From contig JAMCZP010000156.1 of NCBI GenBank assembly GCA_023485185.1, forward strand, positions 1-19,618: DNA of 19,618 nt, given 5' to 3'. The DNA comes from Gammaproteobacteria bacterium. GTDB taxonomy: Bacteria; Pseudomonadota; Gammaproteobacteria; Pseudomonadales; Halomonadaceae. Shown in pieces: positions 1-8,022 of the stretch (the stretch's first letter is position 1; each line of letters starts with the position of its first letter). Both the position numbers and the translations under genes were made by a program. The notes beneath the pieces are model-generated. The model did no database searches. It saw only the letters and a list, made by a program, of their open reading frames with translations, and was not told the DNA's origin.

Positions 1-166
1 CACCAGTAATGATGCTCAGGTTGTCACGCTGGGGGCGAGGGTGATTGGACCTGAGTTGGCTAAATCAATAGTGGCAACCTTTTTGGACAGCCAATTTTCG
101 GGTGGTAATTCCGAATTAAAAATCGCAAAAATTGACGAATATGAGTCTCGGCTTAATACTCGGTGA
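1..166 (+). CDS. RpiB/LacAB-family sugar-phosphate isomerase, C-terminal fragment
   Basis: Only the last 54 codons are in the window (frame starting at base 2, TGA at 164-166); the gene begins upstream. The segment NDAQVVTLGARVIGPELA, followed by a short helix and FSGG, is the typical C-terminal signature of the RpiB/LacA/LacB isomerases. These cytoplasmic enzymes interconvert aldose and ketose phosphates. The active-site residues lie upstream and cannot be checked. In tetritol catabolic clusters an RpiB homologue converts erythrulose 4-phosphate to erythrose 4-phosphate, and the DhaK-type kinase 108 bp downstream makes that role attractive here, but it is inferred from context. Ordinary ribose-5-phosphate isomerase is the alternative. 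The family call is firm and the substrate is not. Confidence 0.85.
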   Translation, partial: TSNDAQVVTLGARVIGPELAKSIVATFLDSQFSGGNSELKIAKIDEYESRLNTR

Positions 167-274
167 CGCTAATATTCGTTAACTCTGATTAATAAGATCA
201 CATTAAAAAAGCATTTATAACAACTCCATGCAAGCTGTAATACGCAGTTTGGCCTCACTCCAGAGGGTATAACA

Positions 275-2005
275 ATGACACGCCTATTTAATGACCCGAA
301 TGATTTCCCTGAGGAAGCCCGGTTAGGCTTAGTCGCTGCACATCGCGATAAACTGATGGCCGTGCCAGGAGGCGTTGTGCGTAGCACGCGCAGTCAGCCA
401 GGTACGGTTGCGGTCGTAATTGGCGGTGGTAGTGGCCATTACCCCACCTTCGCGGGATTGGTTGGACAGGGGTTAGCCCATGGGGCGGTCATGGGTAATC
501 TGTTTTGTTCGCCTTCTTCACAGCAAGTTTATTCCGTCGCCAAAGCCGCTAACAACGGTGGTGGTGTGCTGCTCTCTTTTGGAAATTATGCGGGGGATGT
601 GCTGCATTTTGGTGAAGCGCGCGAGCGTTTGATCGCGGACGGCATTCCTTGCGAAATCGTGTTAGTTACTGATGATGTCGCCAGTGCTCCCTTGGCGGAG
701 ATTGATAAGCGCCGGGGTATCGCCGGTGATCTAACTGTTTTCAAGGCTGCTGCCGCTGCCGCAGAAAAGGGATTATCCCTGGAAGAGGTGGTGCAAGTGG
801 CTAAGGAAGCTAATCGCTGCACGCGCTCTTTTGGGGTGGCGTTTGAGGGGTGTACGTTACCAGGGGCAGCCGATTCTCTCTTTCATGTGCCCGAAGGCCG
901 AATGGCTATCGGGCTGGGCATTCATGGTGAGCCGGGTATTAGCGAGACGGATATCCCTTCCGCAGATGGCTTGGCAGGCATCCTCGTTACCCGATTATTG
1001 GAAGAAGTGCCAGAAGGTATCAGTATCAACGGGGCCCGGGTGGCGCCGATACTCAATGGCTTGGGTACCGTTAAGTACGAAGAGCTGTTCGTTATTTATC
1101 GTAAGGTTGACGAGCTGCTGCAGGAAGCTGGGCTCATCATCGTCGAGCCGGATGTGGGCGAGCTGGTGACCAGTCTTGATATGGCCGGGGTTTCGCTGAC
1201 GCTGTTCTGGCTTGATAAGGACATGGAGCCGTTGTGGGTCGCTGCGGCGGATGCGCCGGGCTATCGGAAAGGTAACGTGACGCCAGCGCAGGCGCTGGAT
1301 CCGGCCGAAGTCGAGGTGGTTGCTCAAGATGAGGTTCCCGAGGCGAGCGCTGCCTCGCGGGCATTAGCGAGTGGCGTCGTTGAGGCGCTCGAAGTGCTCG
1401 CCAATACAGTCAATGAAAACTGCGAGATGCTTGGCCAAATTGACGCGGTGGCTGGCGATGGTGATCACGGCATTGGTATGCAGCGGGGTAGCAAGGCTGC
1501 GCTTGAGGCGGCCAAAGAGGCTTTCGATAGAGGAGCGGGTGCGGAGACAGTGCTGCAGTGGGCTGGGCAGCGCTGGTCTGATAAAGCAGGCGGCACCTCT
1601 GGCGCTATCTGGCGGGTTATCTTAAAAGCGATGGGTGAGTCGCTTGGCAATGAGCAGCCGCTCTCAGAGCAGCATCTTGCTGCGGGTGTGGTCAATGCCC
1701 GCCAGCAAGTCATGGCATTCGGTAAGGCTGAGTTGGGTGATAAAACGCTTGTCGATGTGCTAGTGCCTTTTGCTGACGCCTTATCCTGTCAGGCTGAGAA
1801 AGGTCTGGGAGTTTTGGCTTGCTGGGAGTCCGCTGCACGCATAGCGAGTGAGGCAGCTGAGGCTACCAGACAGTTAATTCCCCGAGTGGGCCGCGCACGT
1901 CCATTGGCTGAGAAAAGCCTGGGGACACCGGATGCTGGGTCAGTTTCATTGGCGCTGATTGTTCAGGCCCTGATTCCTGTGTTGAAAAAGTGTCAAGCAA
2001 ACTGA
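275..2005 (+). CDS. Two-domain dihydroxyacetone/erythrulose-type ketose kinase (DhaK-DhaL fusion)
   Basis: A 576-residue ATP-dependent kinase with fused DAK1 (about 1-330) and DAK2 (about 365-575) domains. In DAK1, H55 of GGGSGHYPTF, D108 of GNYAGD and H217 of GIHGEPG match the substrate-binding residues of E. coli DhaK; the last His forms a covalent hemiaminal with the ketose carbonyl. DAK2 carries the Mg-ATP site GDGDHG (394-399), then WSDKAGGTSGA and LGDKTLVDVLVP, and ends with RARPLAEKSLGTPDAG. The start is ATG with AGAGGG at 262-267, seven bases upstream. No phosphotransferase (DhaM) partner is expected for this fused class. It lies between an RpiB-type isomerase and a SorC regulator, as in erythritol/threitol loci where D- or L-erythrulose kinases (DerK, LerK) belong to this family. 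Erythrulose is therefore the inferred substrate; plain dihydroxyacetone is the alternative. Confidence 0.9.
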   Translation: MTRLFNDPNDFPEEARLGLVAAHRDKLMAVPGGVVRSTRSQPGTVAVVIGGGSGHYPTFAGLVGQGLAHGAVMGNLFCSPSSQQVYSVAKAANNGGGVLLSFGNYAGDVLHFGEARERLIADGIPCEIVLVTDDVASAPLAEIDKRRGIAGDLTVFKAAAAAAEKGLSLEEVVQVAKEANRCTRSFGVAFEGCTLPGAADSLFHVPEGRMAIGLGIHGEPGISETDIPSADGLAGILVTRLLEEVPEGISINGARVAPILNGLGTVKYEELFVIYRKVDELLQEAGLIIVEPDVGELVTSLDMAGVSLTLFWLDKDMEPLWVAAADAPGYRKGNVTPAQALDPAEVEVVAQDEVPEASAASRALASGVVEALEVLANTVNENCEMLGQIDAVAGDGDHGIGMQRGSKAALEAAKEAFDRGAGAETVLQWAGQRWSDKAGGTSGAIWRVILKAMGESLGNEQPLSEQHLAAGVVNARQQVMAFGKAELGDKTLVDVLVPFADALSCQAEKGLGVLACWESAARIASEAAEATRQLIPRVGRARPLAEKSLGTPDAGSVSLALIVQALIPVLKKCQAN

Positions 2006-2013
2006 CATGATAC

Positions 2014-3024
2014 ATGCCCTCCAACAACCCCTGGATGCCGAGGATGAATGGTCAAGACGCTGCAGATATAGACTTAATGACAGAGATTTCAACGCTCTAT
2101 TATGTGCAGGGAGAGACGCAGGAAGCGATCGCTAATAGGCTCGGCCATTCGCGTGTGCGAATAGGGCGGCTGCTCAAGCGTGCCCAGGCAGAAGGAATAG
2201 TGGATGTTCGCGTGCGTCTGCACCCCGCCGTTAGTGTTGAGATTGAGCAAGAGCTGAAGCGGCGCTTTGGCCTGAAGCGAGCATTGATTGCTTTGGATAA
2301 TGCTGACCCGGATGTGCAGCGCTCGTCGGTTGCGAGTTTAGTGGCCGACCATCTGTCGCGTAGCTTGATCGATGGCCAGATCGTGGCCGTTGGCATGGGG
2401 CGCAACGTGGCCGCGGTAGCGGATAACGTTTTCCTGGCGGAGTCGTTAAAAGTTTCATTTGTGTGCGCCATTGGTGGCTCGCTGCGCGCAGGCGAGCATA
2501 TGAATCCTGACCATATTTGTCGACGCTTGGCGAGTCGGTTTGGCGGTGACAGTGAGACCCTTTATGCCCCCGCGCTGGTACAGAACGGCGAGCTTAGAGA
2601 TGCGCTTTATGAAAATTCTACCGTTCGCCAGACGCTGGATCGTGCTCGACGCGCGGATACCGCTTTGATTGGTGTAGGCGATGTCAGTGAAGACAGTAAT
2701 ATGGTGCGTATGGGGTGGTTTTCCGCCCAGGAAATTGCTGAAGCGCGGCTCTCTGGGACAGTGGGAGATATGATGGGCTATGACTTTATCGATATCCATG
2801 GGAAGCCTTCGGCTACGCAGATGCAGGGGCGTGTGGTTGGGCTCAATATCCAGGATCTCACGCGTATTCCAGACGTTATTGCTATCGCCAGTGAGAATAC
2901 TAAAGCGGTTGGCATACTAGGTGCGCTACGTACCGGGGTTATCGACACGCTGGCCACAAGCGTCACAAACGCCCACACCATTCTGCGTCTTGATGAAGCG
3001 ACTCAAGGAGAGGTGCGCGCTTAA
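2014..3024 (+). CDS. SorC/DeoR-family sugar-binding transcriptional regulator (EryD-like)
   Basis: A 336-residue protein with an N-terminal helix-turn-helix (about 34-56, GETQEAIANRLGHSRVRIGR) and a C-terminal SorC sugar-phosphate-binding domain (about 75-330). The domain shows the GMGRNVAAVAD loop, IGVGDVSEDSNMVRMGWF and the SENTKAVGILGALRTGVIDTL end. Such proteins bind operators and release or activate on binding a phosphorylated sugar. It starts 8 bp after the kinase stop, so the two are probably co-transcribed. The start is uncertain: ATGs at 2014, 2035, 2044 and 2077 are all in frame and none has a good Shine-Dalgarno sequence, but all lie before the HTH. EryD, the regulator of rhizobial and Brucella erythritol operons, belongs to this family, which fits the neighbourhood. 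Likely targets are its own operon and the dehydrogenase/ABC operon downstream. Confidence 0.9.
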   Translation: MPSNNPWMPRMNGQDAADIDLMTEISTLYYVQGETQEAIANRLGHSRVRIGRLLKRAQAEGIVDVRVRLHPAVSVEIEQELKRRFGLKRALIALDNADPDVQRSSVASLVADHLSRSLIDGQIVAVGMGRNVAAVADNVFLAESLKVSFVCAIGGSLRAGEHMNPDHICRRLASRFGGDSETLYAPALVQNGELRDALYENSTVRQTLDRARRADTALIGVGDVSEDSNMVRMGWFSAQEIAEARLSGTVGDMMGYDFIDIHGKPSATQMQGRVVGLNIQDLTRIPDVIAIASENTKAVGILGALRTGVIDTLATSVTNAHTILRLDEATQGEVRA

Positions 3025-3342
3025 GGAGTATTTAAAACCTGAGGGGATTCCGATCTTCTATGCCTAGTCCAGCCTAGCTCCATCTCTTTTGTTTGTTGGA
3101 TGTGTTGAGGCATGTGCATTTTTTGGCATGTCTCGTTCGCCGCCCCGCCTCTCGCTACAAGCTTAATAAAACCTGATCGGCAAGCGTACATTTGATCGAT
3201 GATTAAACATATAGCATGGCCGAATTTTTTTGTTTTTATAAGGCAGTAATAACAAACTGTTTCCATTTATTGAATTTAAACATAAAAATCAATAAATTAA
3301 CGTGTGGGTCTAAAGTATAAGATCAGAAAATTCCATTATGGA

Positions 3343-3371
3343 TTGACTCGGCTACGCTTAAGGCAGTTAAT
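3343..3371 (+). promoter_or_regulatory. Candidate sigma-70 promoter for the dehydrogenase/ABC operon
   Basis: TTGACT (3343-3348, five of six consensus bases) is followed after 17 bp by GTTAAT (3366-3371, four of six). Transcription would start near 3378, about 70 bp before the dehydrogenase ATG, and would place the 3395-3428 inverted repeat just downstream of the start. This was read by eye only. Confidence 0.4.
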
Positions 3372-3394
3372 TCATATGTACACTATAAGATCTT

Positions 3395-3428
3395 TTGTAA
3401 TGCGGGCGTCGCTAGTCAGACATTACAA
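3395..3428 (+). promoter_or_regulatory. Inverted repeat TTGTAATG-N18-CATTACAA, candidate operator or leader hairpin
   Basis: Two perfect 8-bp arms (3395-3402 and 3421-3428) are separated by 18 bp, giving a 26-bp centre-to-centre spacing of the half-sites. The element sits between the candidate promoter and the ribosome binding site of the dehydrogenase (AGGAG around 3437-3441). It could be an operator of the SorC regulator or an RNA hairpin in the 5' leader. No T-run follows, so it is not a simple terminator. Confidence 0.4.
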
Positions 3429-3447
3429 GATACATTAGGAGTGAGTA

Positions 3448-4554
3448 ATGCATAACACTGATAACAACAACCACGCCAAACTACCAACGTCCATGCAAGC
3501 CGTCGTAGCCTACGCGCCTGGTGATTATCGCCTTGAAGAGGTAGACGTGCCGAAGGCGGGCGTGGGTGAAGTGCTGATTAAGGTCGAAGCATGCGGGATC
3601 TGCGCAGGTGATCTCAAAGCGTATGAAGGCGCACCAAGCTTCTGGGGAGACGAAGCTCAGCCCGCTTATATCAAAGCACCGATGATTCCAGGCCATGAGT
3701 TTATTGGTCACGTAATGGCTTTGGGTGAGGGCGTTAAAAACCTGGAGATCGGTGACCGCGTTATTTCTGAGCAAATTGTGCCTTGCTGGGAGTGTCGTTT
3801 CTGTAATCGCGGGCAGTACTGGATGTGCGAAAAGCACGATGTCTATGGGTTTCAGCATAATGTGAATGGTGGTATGGCGGAATATATGGTCTTTCCCAAA
3901 GAGGCCATTAATCACAAGCTGCCCGATGAAATTCCGATGGAAAAAGCGGTTCTTATTGAACCCTACGCCTGTTCATTGCATGCCGTTAAGCGTGCACAGA
4001 TTGAACTGGGTGATGTGGTTGTACTCTCCGGTGCGGGAACCTTAGGGCTAGGGATGATCGGCGCGATCAAAAAGTCCGGCCCCGCCAAACTGGTCGTGCT
4101 GGATCTGAATAATAAGCGCTTAGAGCTTGCCAAGCAGTTTGGTGCCGACATTGTCCTTAATCCAGCTGACGTCGATGTTGTTGACTACGTGAAAGGTATA
4201 ACTGAAGGCTATGGCTGCGATATCTATATTGAGGCCACCGGTGCAGTCAAGTCAGTAGAGCAAGGCCTTTATATGATTCGTAAGCTTGGCCGTTTCGTCG
4301 AGTTTAGCGTATTCAAAGAGCCTGTTACGGTTGATTGGAGCATTATCAGCGATCGTAAAGAGCTCGATATACTGGGTGCGCATCTAGGTCCTTACTGCTA
4401 TCCACTTGTCATCGAAGGCATTGGTAATGGTGATTTCCCAACGGATCACGTAGTGACCCATAAGCTGCCGTTAACAAAATTCCACGAAGGGCTAGATTTA
4501 ATGCGCACCCAGTATATCGCGTTAAAGGTTGTGCTTATACCTGACGGGAAGTAG
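3448..4554 (+). CDS. Zinc-dependent medium-chain alcohol dehydrogenase (probable tetritol/polyol dehydrogenase)
   Basis: A 368-residue cytoplasmic MDR dehydrogenase. Catalytic-zinc ligands are C49 (EACGICAGD) and H83-E84 (PGHEFIGH). The structural zinc site is C113, C116, C119 and C127. The Rossmann loop GAGTLG (195-200) is followed by acidic D219 at the end of strand two, which favours NAD over NADP. The start has AGGAGTG (3437-3443) just upstream of the ATG. It is the first gene of a unit that continues into DUF2291 and a ribose-type ABC importer. Erythritol/L-threitol dehydrogenase of Mycobacterium smegmatis tetritol catabolism belongs to this broad family, so oxidation of an imported tetritol to erythrulose is the inferred role. 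Sorbitol-, xylitol- or threonine-dehydrogenase-like activity cannot be excluded from sequence alone. Confidence 0.88.
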   Translation: MHNTDNNNHAKLPTSMQAVVAYAPGDYRLEEVDVPKAGVGEVLIKVEACGICAGDLKAYEGAPSFWGDEAQPAYIKAPMIPGHEFIGHVMALGEGVKNLEIGDRVISEQIVPCWECRFCNRGQYWMCEKHDVYGFQHNVNGGMAEYMVFPKEAINHKLPDEIPMEKAVLIEPYACSLHAVKRAQIELGDVVVLSGAGTLGLGMIGAIKKSGPAKLVVLDLNNKRLELAKQFGADIVLNPADVDVVDYVKGITEGYGCDIYIEATGAVKSVEQGLYMIRKLGRFVEFSVFKEPVTVDWSIISDRKELDILGAHLGPYCYPLVIEGIGNGDFPTDHVVTHKLPLTKFHEGLDLMRTQYIALKVVLIPDGK

Positions 4555-4601
4555 ATAACGTAAGTTTCTTATTTATAAATACAATGATAACCGGAGTGAT
4601 T

Positions 4602-5246
4602 ATGTCGGCGACATTAAATTCGGTGCCCGGTGATAAGCGTACAAAAGTTTATGTAGCAACGGCTTTTGCTTTAGTGCTGGTTGCACTCATGGCGTTTGAT
4701 ACCAAAGTCATTACTCTTACTGAGCTTGAGAGCGAAGTCGGTTTTTCACCCCAGCAATTTGCTCAGGAAACATTTCCAGAGATTCAGTCATATGTCGAGA
4801 ATAACGCCGTAGATGCATCGGTATTGGCGCCAGAAGTGCTTCAAGATGTTGGTGCGGCAGGTGAGAAGTACGGTGTCGCTGCTAACATTGGTCATATCGT
4901 TCCAGTCTCTTTATCCGGTGTTGTTGTAGAAGGGCGAGGGGGTGTTTACACCCTTAATGGTGCCGATGTGCCTTCAGATATTGTCATTCGTGTGCAAACG
5001 GGCCCAGCCATTAATGGCACGACGCTGAGAGATACAACCGGCAGTATTCAGTTTGGTGACTTCACCAATCAGATTGAATACCAAGACGTTGGCGCAGCTC
5101 TTAATGACGAAATGAAACGTCAAGTGCTTACCGATATTTCCGGCCAAGATTTAGCCGGAAAAACGTTAGAAGTAGTCGGCTCCTTTACCATGATAAATCC
5201 CAAAAACTGGCTAATTACTCCTGTGAGTATAGCGATCATTGAGTGA
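4602..5246 (+). CDS. DUF2291-family membrane-anchored protein of a sugar ABC operon
   Basis: A 214-residue protein matching DUF2291 in its C-terminal half: GPAINGTTLRDTTGSI, FTNQIEYQDVGAALND and a closing NWLITPVSIAIIE. An in-frame ATG exists at 4584, but GGAG at 4593-4596 is correctly spaced for the ATG at 4602, so I choose that. A single hydrophobic segment (about residues 15-31) follows a basic start, so the bulk should be periplasmic and tethered to the inner membrane. The family is often described as a predicted periplasmic lipoprotein, but this copy has no cysteine at all and hence no lipobox. The gene sits 47 bp after the dehydrogenase and 9 bp before the ABC ATPase. The biochemical function is unknown; an accessory role for the binding protein or permease is only a guess from synteny. 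Confidence 0.85.
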   Translation: MSATLNSVPGDKRTKVYVATAFALVLVALMAFDTKVITLTELESEVGFSPQQFAQETFPEIQSYVENNAVDASVLAPEVLQDVGAAGEKYGVAANIGHIVPVSLSGVVVEGRGGVYTLNGADVPSDIVIRVQTGPAINGTTLRDTTGSIQFGDFTNQIEYQDVGAALNDEMKRQVLTDISGQDLAGKTLEVVGSFTMINPKNWLITPVSIAIIE

Positions 5247-5255
5247 GGGGCGGCT

Positions 5256-6803
5256 ATGAGTATCGATAGATCAACGGTGGAAGTGGCTCCGCCCGAGGTG
5301 ATTCTTTCTGCACACAATATCGAAAAACGTTTCGGTGCTGTGCAAGCCCTCAAAGAGGTGAACTTCGATATTTATCGAGGACAAGTGACAACGCTGTTTG
5401 GCGAAAATGGAGCGGGTAAATCCACGCTGATGAAAATTTTGTCTGGCGTCATTGCTCAGACGGCGGGTGAGATTGTACTGGAAGGCGAGAGTGTTAGCTT
5501 TTCGTCGCCGTCGGATGCTGAAGCGCTGGGGATTACCATTATTCATCAGGAGTTGAGCTTGGCCCCTAATCTGAATGTGCGTGACAACATTTTTATGGGC
5601 CGTGAGCTGACTAAAGGAAGAGGCAGCGTCGACTATAAAGAAGAGGCACGTCAGGCTGAATTGTTAATGGAGGAGCTGGATGAACCGATCCACCCTCTTA
5701 CCCTGGTCGAAGATCTACGGGTTGGGCAGCAACAAATCGTTGAAATCGCGAGAGCGCTGTCCAAGAACTCTCGCATTTTGATTATGGATGAACCGACTTC
5801 CGCATTGAGTGCCACGGAAGTCGAGACGTTATTTAAAGTCGTCCAGGATCTAAAAAACAAGGGTGTCTCGATTGTTTATATTTCTCACCATTTGGAAGAG
5901 GCGCTACAGATTACCGATCATGCCGTTGTTCTCCGCGATGGTGCTATGACAGCTTATGCTCCGCGTTGTGATATCGACCTGCAGTGGATTGTTAGGAATA
6001 TGGTGGGAGAGAGTTTCGATCTTGGTTCACCGCCCACAGGGTATGAGCAAGGCGCTACCGCGCTCTCCATCCAGAACCTGTACGTCAGCGACGATAAAGT
6101 GGCAGATCGTTATGTTGTTGAGGACTTTTCGCTTGATGTGCACGCAGGCGAGATTGTCTGCATTTATGGGTTAATGGGTGCAGGGAGAACTGAGTTATTG
6201 GAGTGTGTGGCCGGACGAACCCGGCAATCCAAGGGCGATGTTTTGCTTAACTCAAATGATGTCTCGCATTACAACATTGCGCAGCGAATCGAGAGAGGGT
6301 TGGTGTTAGTGCCTGAGGATCGTCAGCGTGATGGATTAGTGCCCACCCTGTCCGTCGGTAGAAATCTGTCGCTAGCCAGTATCCATGCGTTTACTCGCAA
6401 GGGGCTTACTTCATCCCGCTTGGAGGCAGAAATGATTAAATCCGCTATCGATAAGGTACACATCAAAACAGACGGTGGAGAGGCTGCCATTGGTTCATTG
6501 TCTGGCGGCAACCAGCAGAAAGTGGTCATCGGGAAAATGTTGGCGACTCATCCAGACGTCATCATGCTTGATGAACCAAGCCGTGGCATTGATGTGGGTG
6601 CCAAGGCCGAAGTATTCAAGTTATTGAGCCAAGGGGCCCGGCGAGGGTTGGCGGTCGTCTTTACAACGTCTGAAGTAAGTGAGTGCTTGAGTATCCCACA
6701 CAGAGTGCTGGTGATGAGCAAAGGGCGGATCTCTGCTGAGTTCAAACCGGGGGTAACGAAAGATGAAATTATGGCGGCCTCCGGCGAATCAGTTGCTGCG
6801 TGA
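5256..6803 (+). CDS. Ribose-type sugar ABC transporter, duplicated ATP-binding subunit (RbsA-like)
   Basis: A 515-residue tandem ATPase of the CUT2 class. The N-terminal half has Walker A GENGAGKST, the signature-like VGQQQIVEIARAL and Walker B ILIMDEPTSAL. The C-terminal half has a degenerate Walker A (GLMGAGRTELLE), the signature LSGGNQQKVVIGK and Walker B IMLDEPSRGIDVG. A degenerate second P-loop is normal for RbsA/MglA/XylG-type subunits. It energises import at the inner-membrane cytoplasmic face together with the next two genes. The start ATG has GAGGGG at 5245-5250, five bases upstream. The ligand cannot be read from an ATPase; the tetritol assignment comes from the neighbouring enzymes. 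Confidence 0.95.
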   Translation: MSIDRSTVEVAPPEVILSAHNIEKRFGAVQALKEVNFDIYRGQVTTLFGENGAGKSTLMKILSGVIAQTAGEIVLEGESVSFSSPSDAEALGITIIHQELSLAPNLNVRDNIFMGRELTKGRGSVDYKEEARQAELLMEELDEPIHPLTLVEDLRVGQQQIVEIARALSKNSRILIMDEPTSALSATEVETLFKVVQDLKNKGVSIVYISHHLEEALQITDHAVVLRDGAMTAYAPRCDIDLQWIVRNMVGESFDLGSPPTGYEQGATALSIQNLYVSDDKVADRYVVEDFSLDVHAGEIVCIYGLMGAGRTELLECVAGRTRQSKGDVLLNSNDVSHYNIAQRIERGLVLVPEDRQRDGLVPTLSVGRNLSLASIHAFTRKGLTSSRLEAEMIKSAIDKVHIKTDGGEAAIGSLSGGNQQKVVIGKMLATHPDVIMLDEPSRGIDVGAKAEVFKLLSQGARRGLAVVFTTSEVSECLSIPHRVLVMSKGRISAEFKPGVTKDEIMAASGESVAA

Positions 6804-6828
6804 TTATTCAATCGGATAGGTAATGACT

Positions 6829-7944
6829 ATGTCTTATCACAACATGTCTCATGACAATAATAATGCGTTACAGGTTGAAAAAGGCAGTATCGATATCGTC
6901 AAGATTTTGCTGGAAGGTCGGGCTTTTTTCGCATTAATCGTGATCATTATTGTCTTTTCCATGCTCTCGCCTGTTTATTTTTCAACAGGTAATTTTTTAA
7001 CCATGTCTTCGCATGTGGCCGTTTTTGGCTTGTTAGGCATCGGTATGCTGTTTGTCATTCTGACCGGTGGTATCGATCTGTCGGTTGGCTCTACGCTAGC
7101 ACTTTGCGGGGTGTTCGCAGGTATGTTGCTAGAAGGGGTAGAGATTGAGGCGCTTGATTTGGCCTTCTTCCCTTCAGTATGGGTGGTCGTGGTACTTACC
7201 TGCTTACTGGGCGGGCTAGTGGGGGCTATCAATGGTGTGTTAGTTGCCTATTTTAAAGTACCTGCATTTGTGGCCACCCTAGGTATGTTGTATGTCGCGC
7301 GCGGAGCTGCCCTGTTACTAACGGATGGCTTAACGTTTAATCGTTTAAGCGGTGACCCGGCGTTAGGTAATACAGGCTTTGAATGGCTTGGATTTAATAA
7401 GCTATTAGGCATTCCGGTAGGCGTTTTGATTCTGTTTAGTGTCGCCATTGTGTGCATGTTGGCCCTGAGTCGTACTCCTTTTGGAAGATGGGTCTACTCA
7501 ACAGGAGGTAATGCGCGTGCTGCAGAGCTTTCTGGGGTGCCCGTCAATCGCGTTAAGCTCTCTGTCTATATTATTTCGGGGGTGTGCGCCGCGATGGCGG
7601 GAATAGTGCTTGCCTCTCAGTTGACATCTGCAGGCCCCACGGCAGGCACTACCTATGAGCTGACAGCGATTGCTGCAGTCGTGATTGGTGGTGCTTCACT
7701 AATGGGAGGGCGTGGCACGGTTCGCAATACATTATTGGGTGCTTTTGTGATTGGTTTTTTAGCCGATGGGCTTGTCATTATCGGTGTGTCTGCTTACTGG
7801 CAGATGGTATTCACAGGCAGCGTGATTGTCTTTGCTGTGATGCTAAATAATGTCCAATACAGCACTAAAAATAAGTCCCCGAAAAAAGCTGAGATAAAAA
7901 CAACAGCAAGTAAGCACGAAGGTTCTAGGGCAAGCGCTACTTAA
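6829..7944 (+). CDS. Ribose-type sugar ABC transporter permease (RbsC-like)
   Basis: A 371-residue polytopic membrane protein of the BPD_transp_2 permease family. It has many hydrophobic segments, the hallmark LTGGIDLSVGS, and the cytoplasmic-loop region GGASLMGGRGTVRNTLLG. The C-terminus is a hydrophilic Lys/Ser-rich tail. There are two nearby starts: an ATG at 6823 lies only two bases after GGATAGG (6814-6820), while the ATG at 6829 is eight bases away, so 6829 is preferred. It forms the membrane channel for the upstream ATPase and the downstream binding protein. A 5-bp stem (GCTAC/GTAGC, 7936-7950) overlaps the stop codon and may stabilise the intercistronic mRNA, but it is too weak to call a terminator. 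Confidence 0.95.
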   Translation: MSYHNMSHDNNNALQVEKGSIDIVKILLEGRAFFALIVIIIVFSMLSPVYFSTGNFLTMSSHVAVFGLLGIGMLFVILTGGIDLSVGSTLALCGVFAGMLLEGVEIEALDLAFFPSVWVVVVLTCLLGGLVGAINGVLVAYFKVPAFVATLGMLYVARGAALLLTDGLTFNRLSGDPALGNTGFEWLGFNKLLGIPVGVLILFSVAIVCMLALSRTPFGRWVYSTGGNARAAELSGVPVNRVKLSVYIISGVCAAMAGIVLASQLTSAGPTAGTTYELTAIAAVVIGGASLMGGRGTVRNTLLGAFVIGFLADGLVIIGVSAYWQMVFTGSVIVFAVMLNNVQYSTKNKSPKKAEIKTTASKHEGSRASAT

Positions 7945-8022
7945 TGTAGCACTGCTTAGAAGTATGGCCTGTTAGGGGCTACTTATTAAGAGACTAATAA
8001 TCATAACGATGAGGTAATGAAC

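Larger units (their letters stand above)
3025..3447. other. 423-bp intergenic regulatory region, no gene
   Basis: The stretch between the SorC regulator and the dehydrogenase is AT-rich, especially 3220-3310. I see no credible gene; an 81-codon minus-strand frame (3021-3266) has no family resemblance or good ribosome binding site. It contains a plausible sigma-70 promoter (3343-3371), an inverted repeat (3395-3428) and two copies of TATAAGATC (3316-3324, 3384-3392). No rho-independent terminator is evident after the regulator. The gap probably carries the promoter and operators of the dehydrogenase/ABC operon. Confidence 0.6.

Noticed and set aside
831..1169. 112-codon + strand frame inside the kinase gene
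   Set aside because: It lies wholly inside the well-supported DhaK-DhaL frame, has no ribosome binding site and no family resemblance.
3021..3266. 81-codon minus-strand frame after the SorC regulator
   Set aside because: No recognisable domain and no convincing ribosome binding site; the region is better explained as a regulatory gap.
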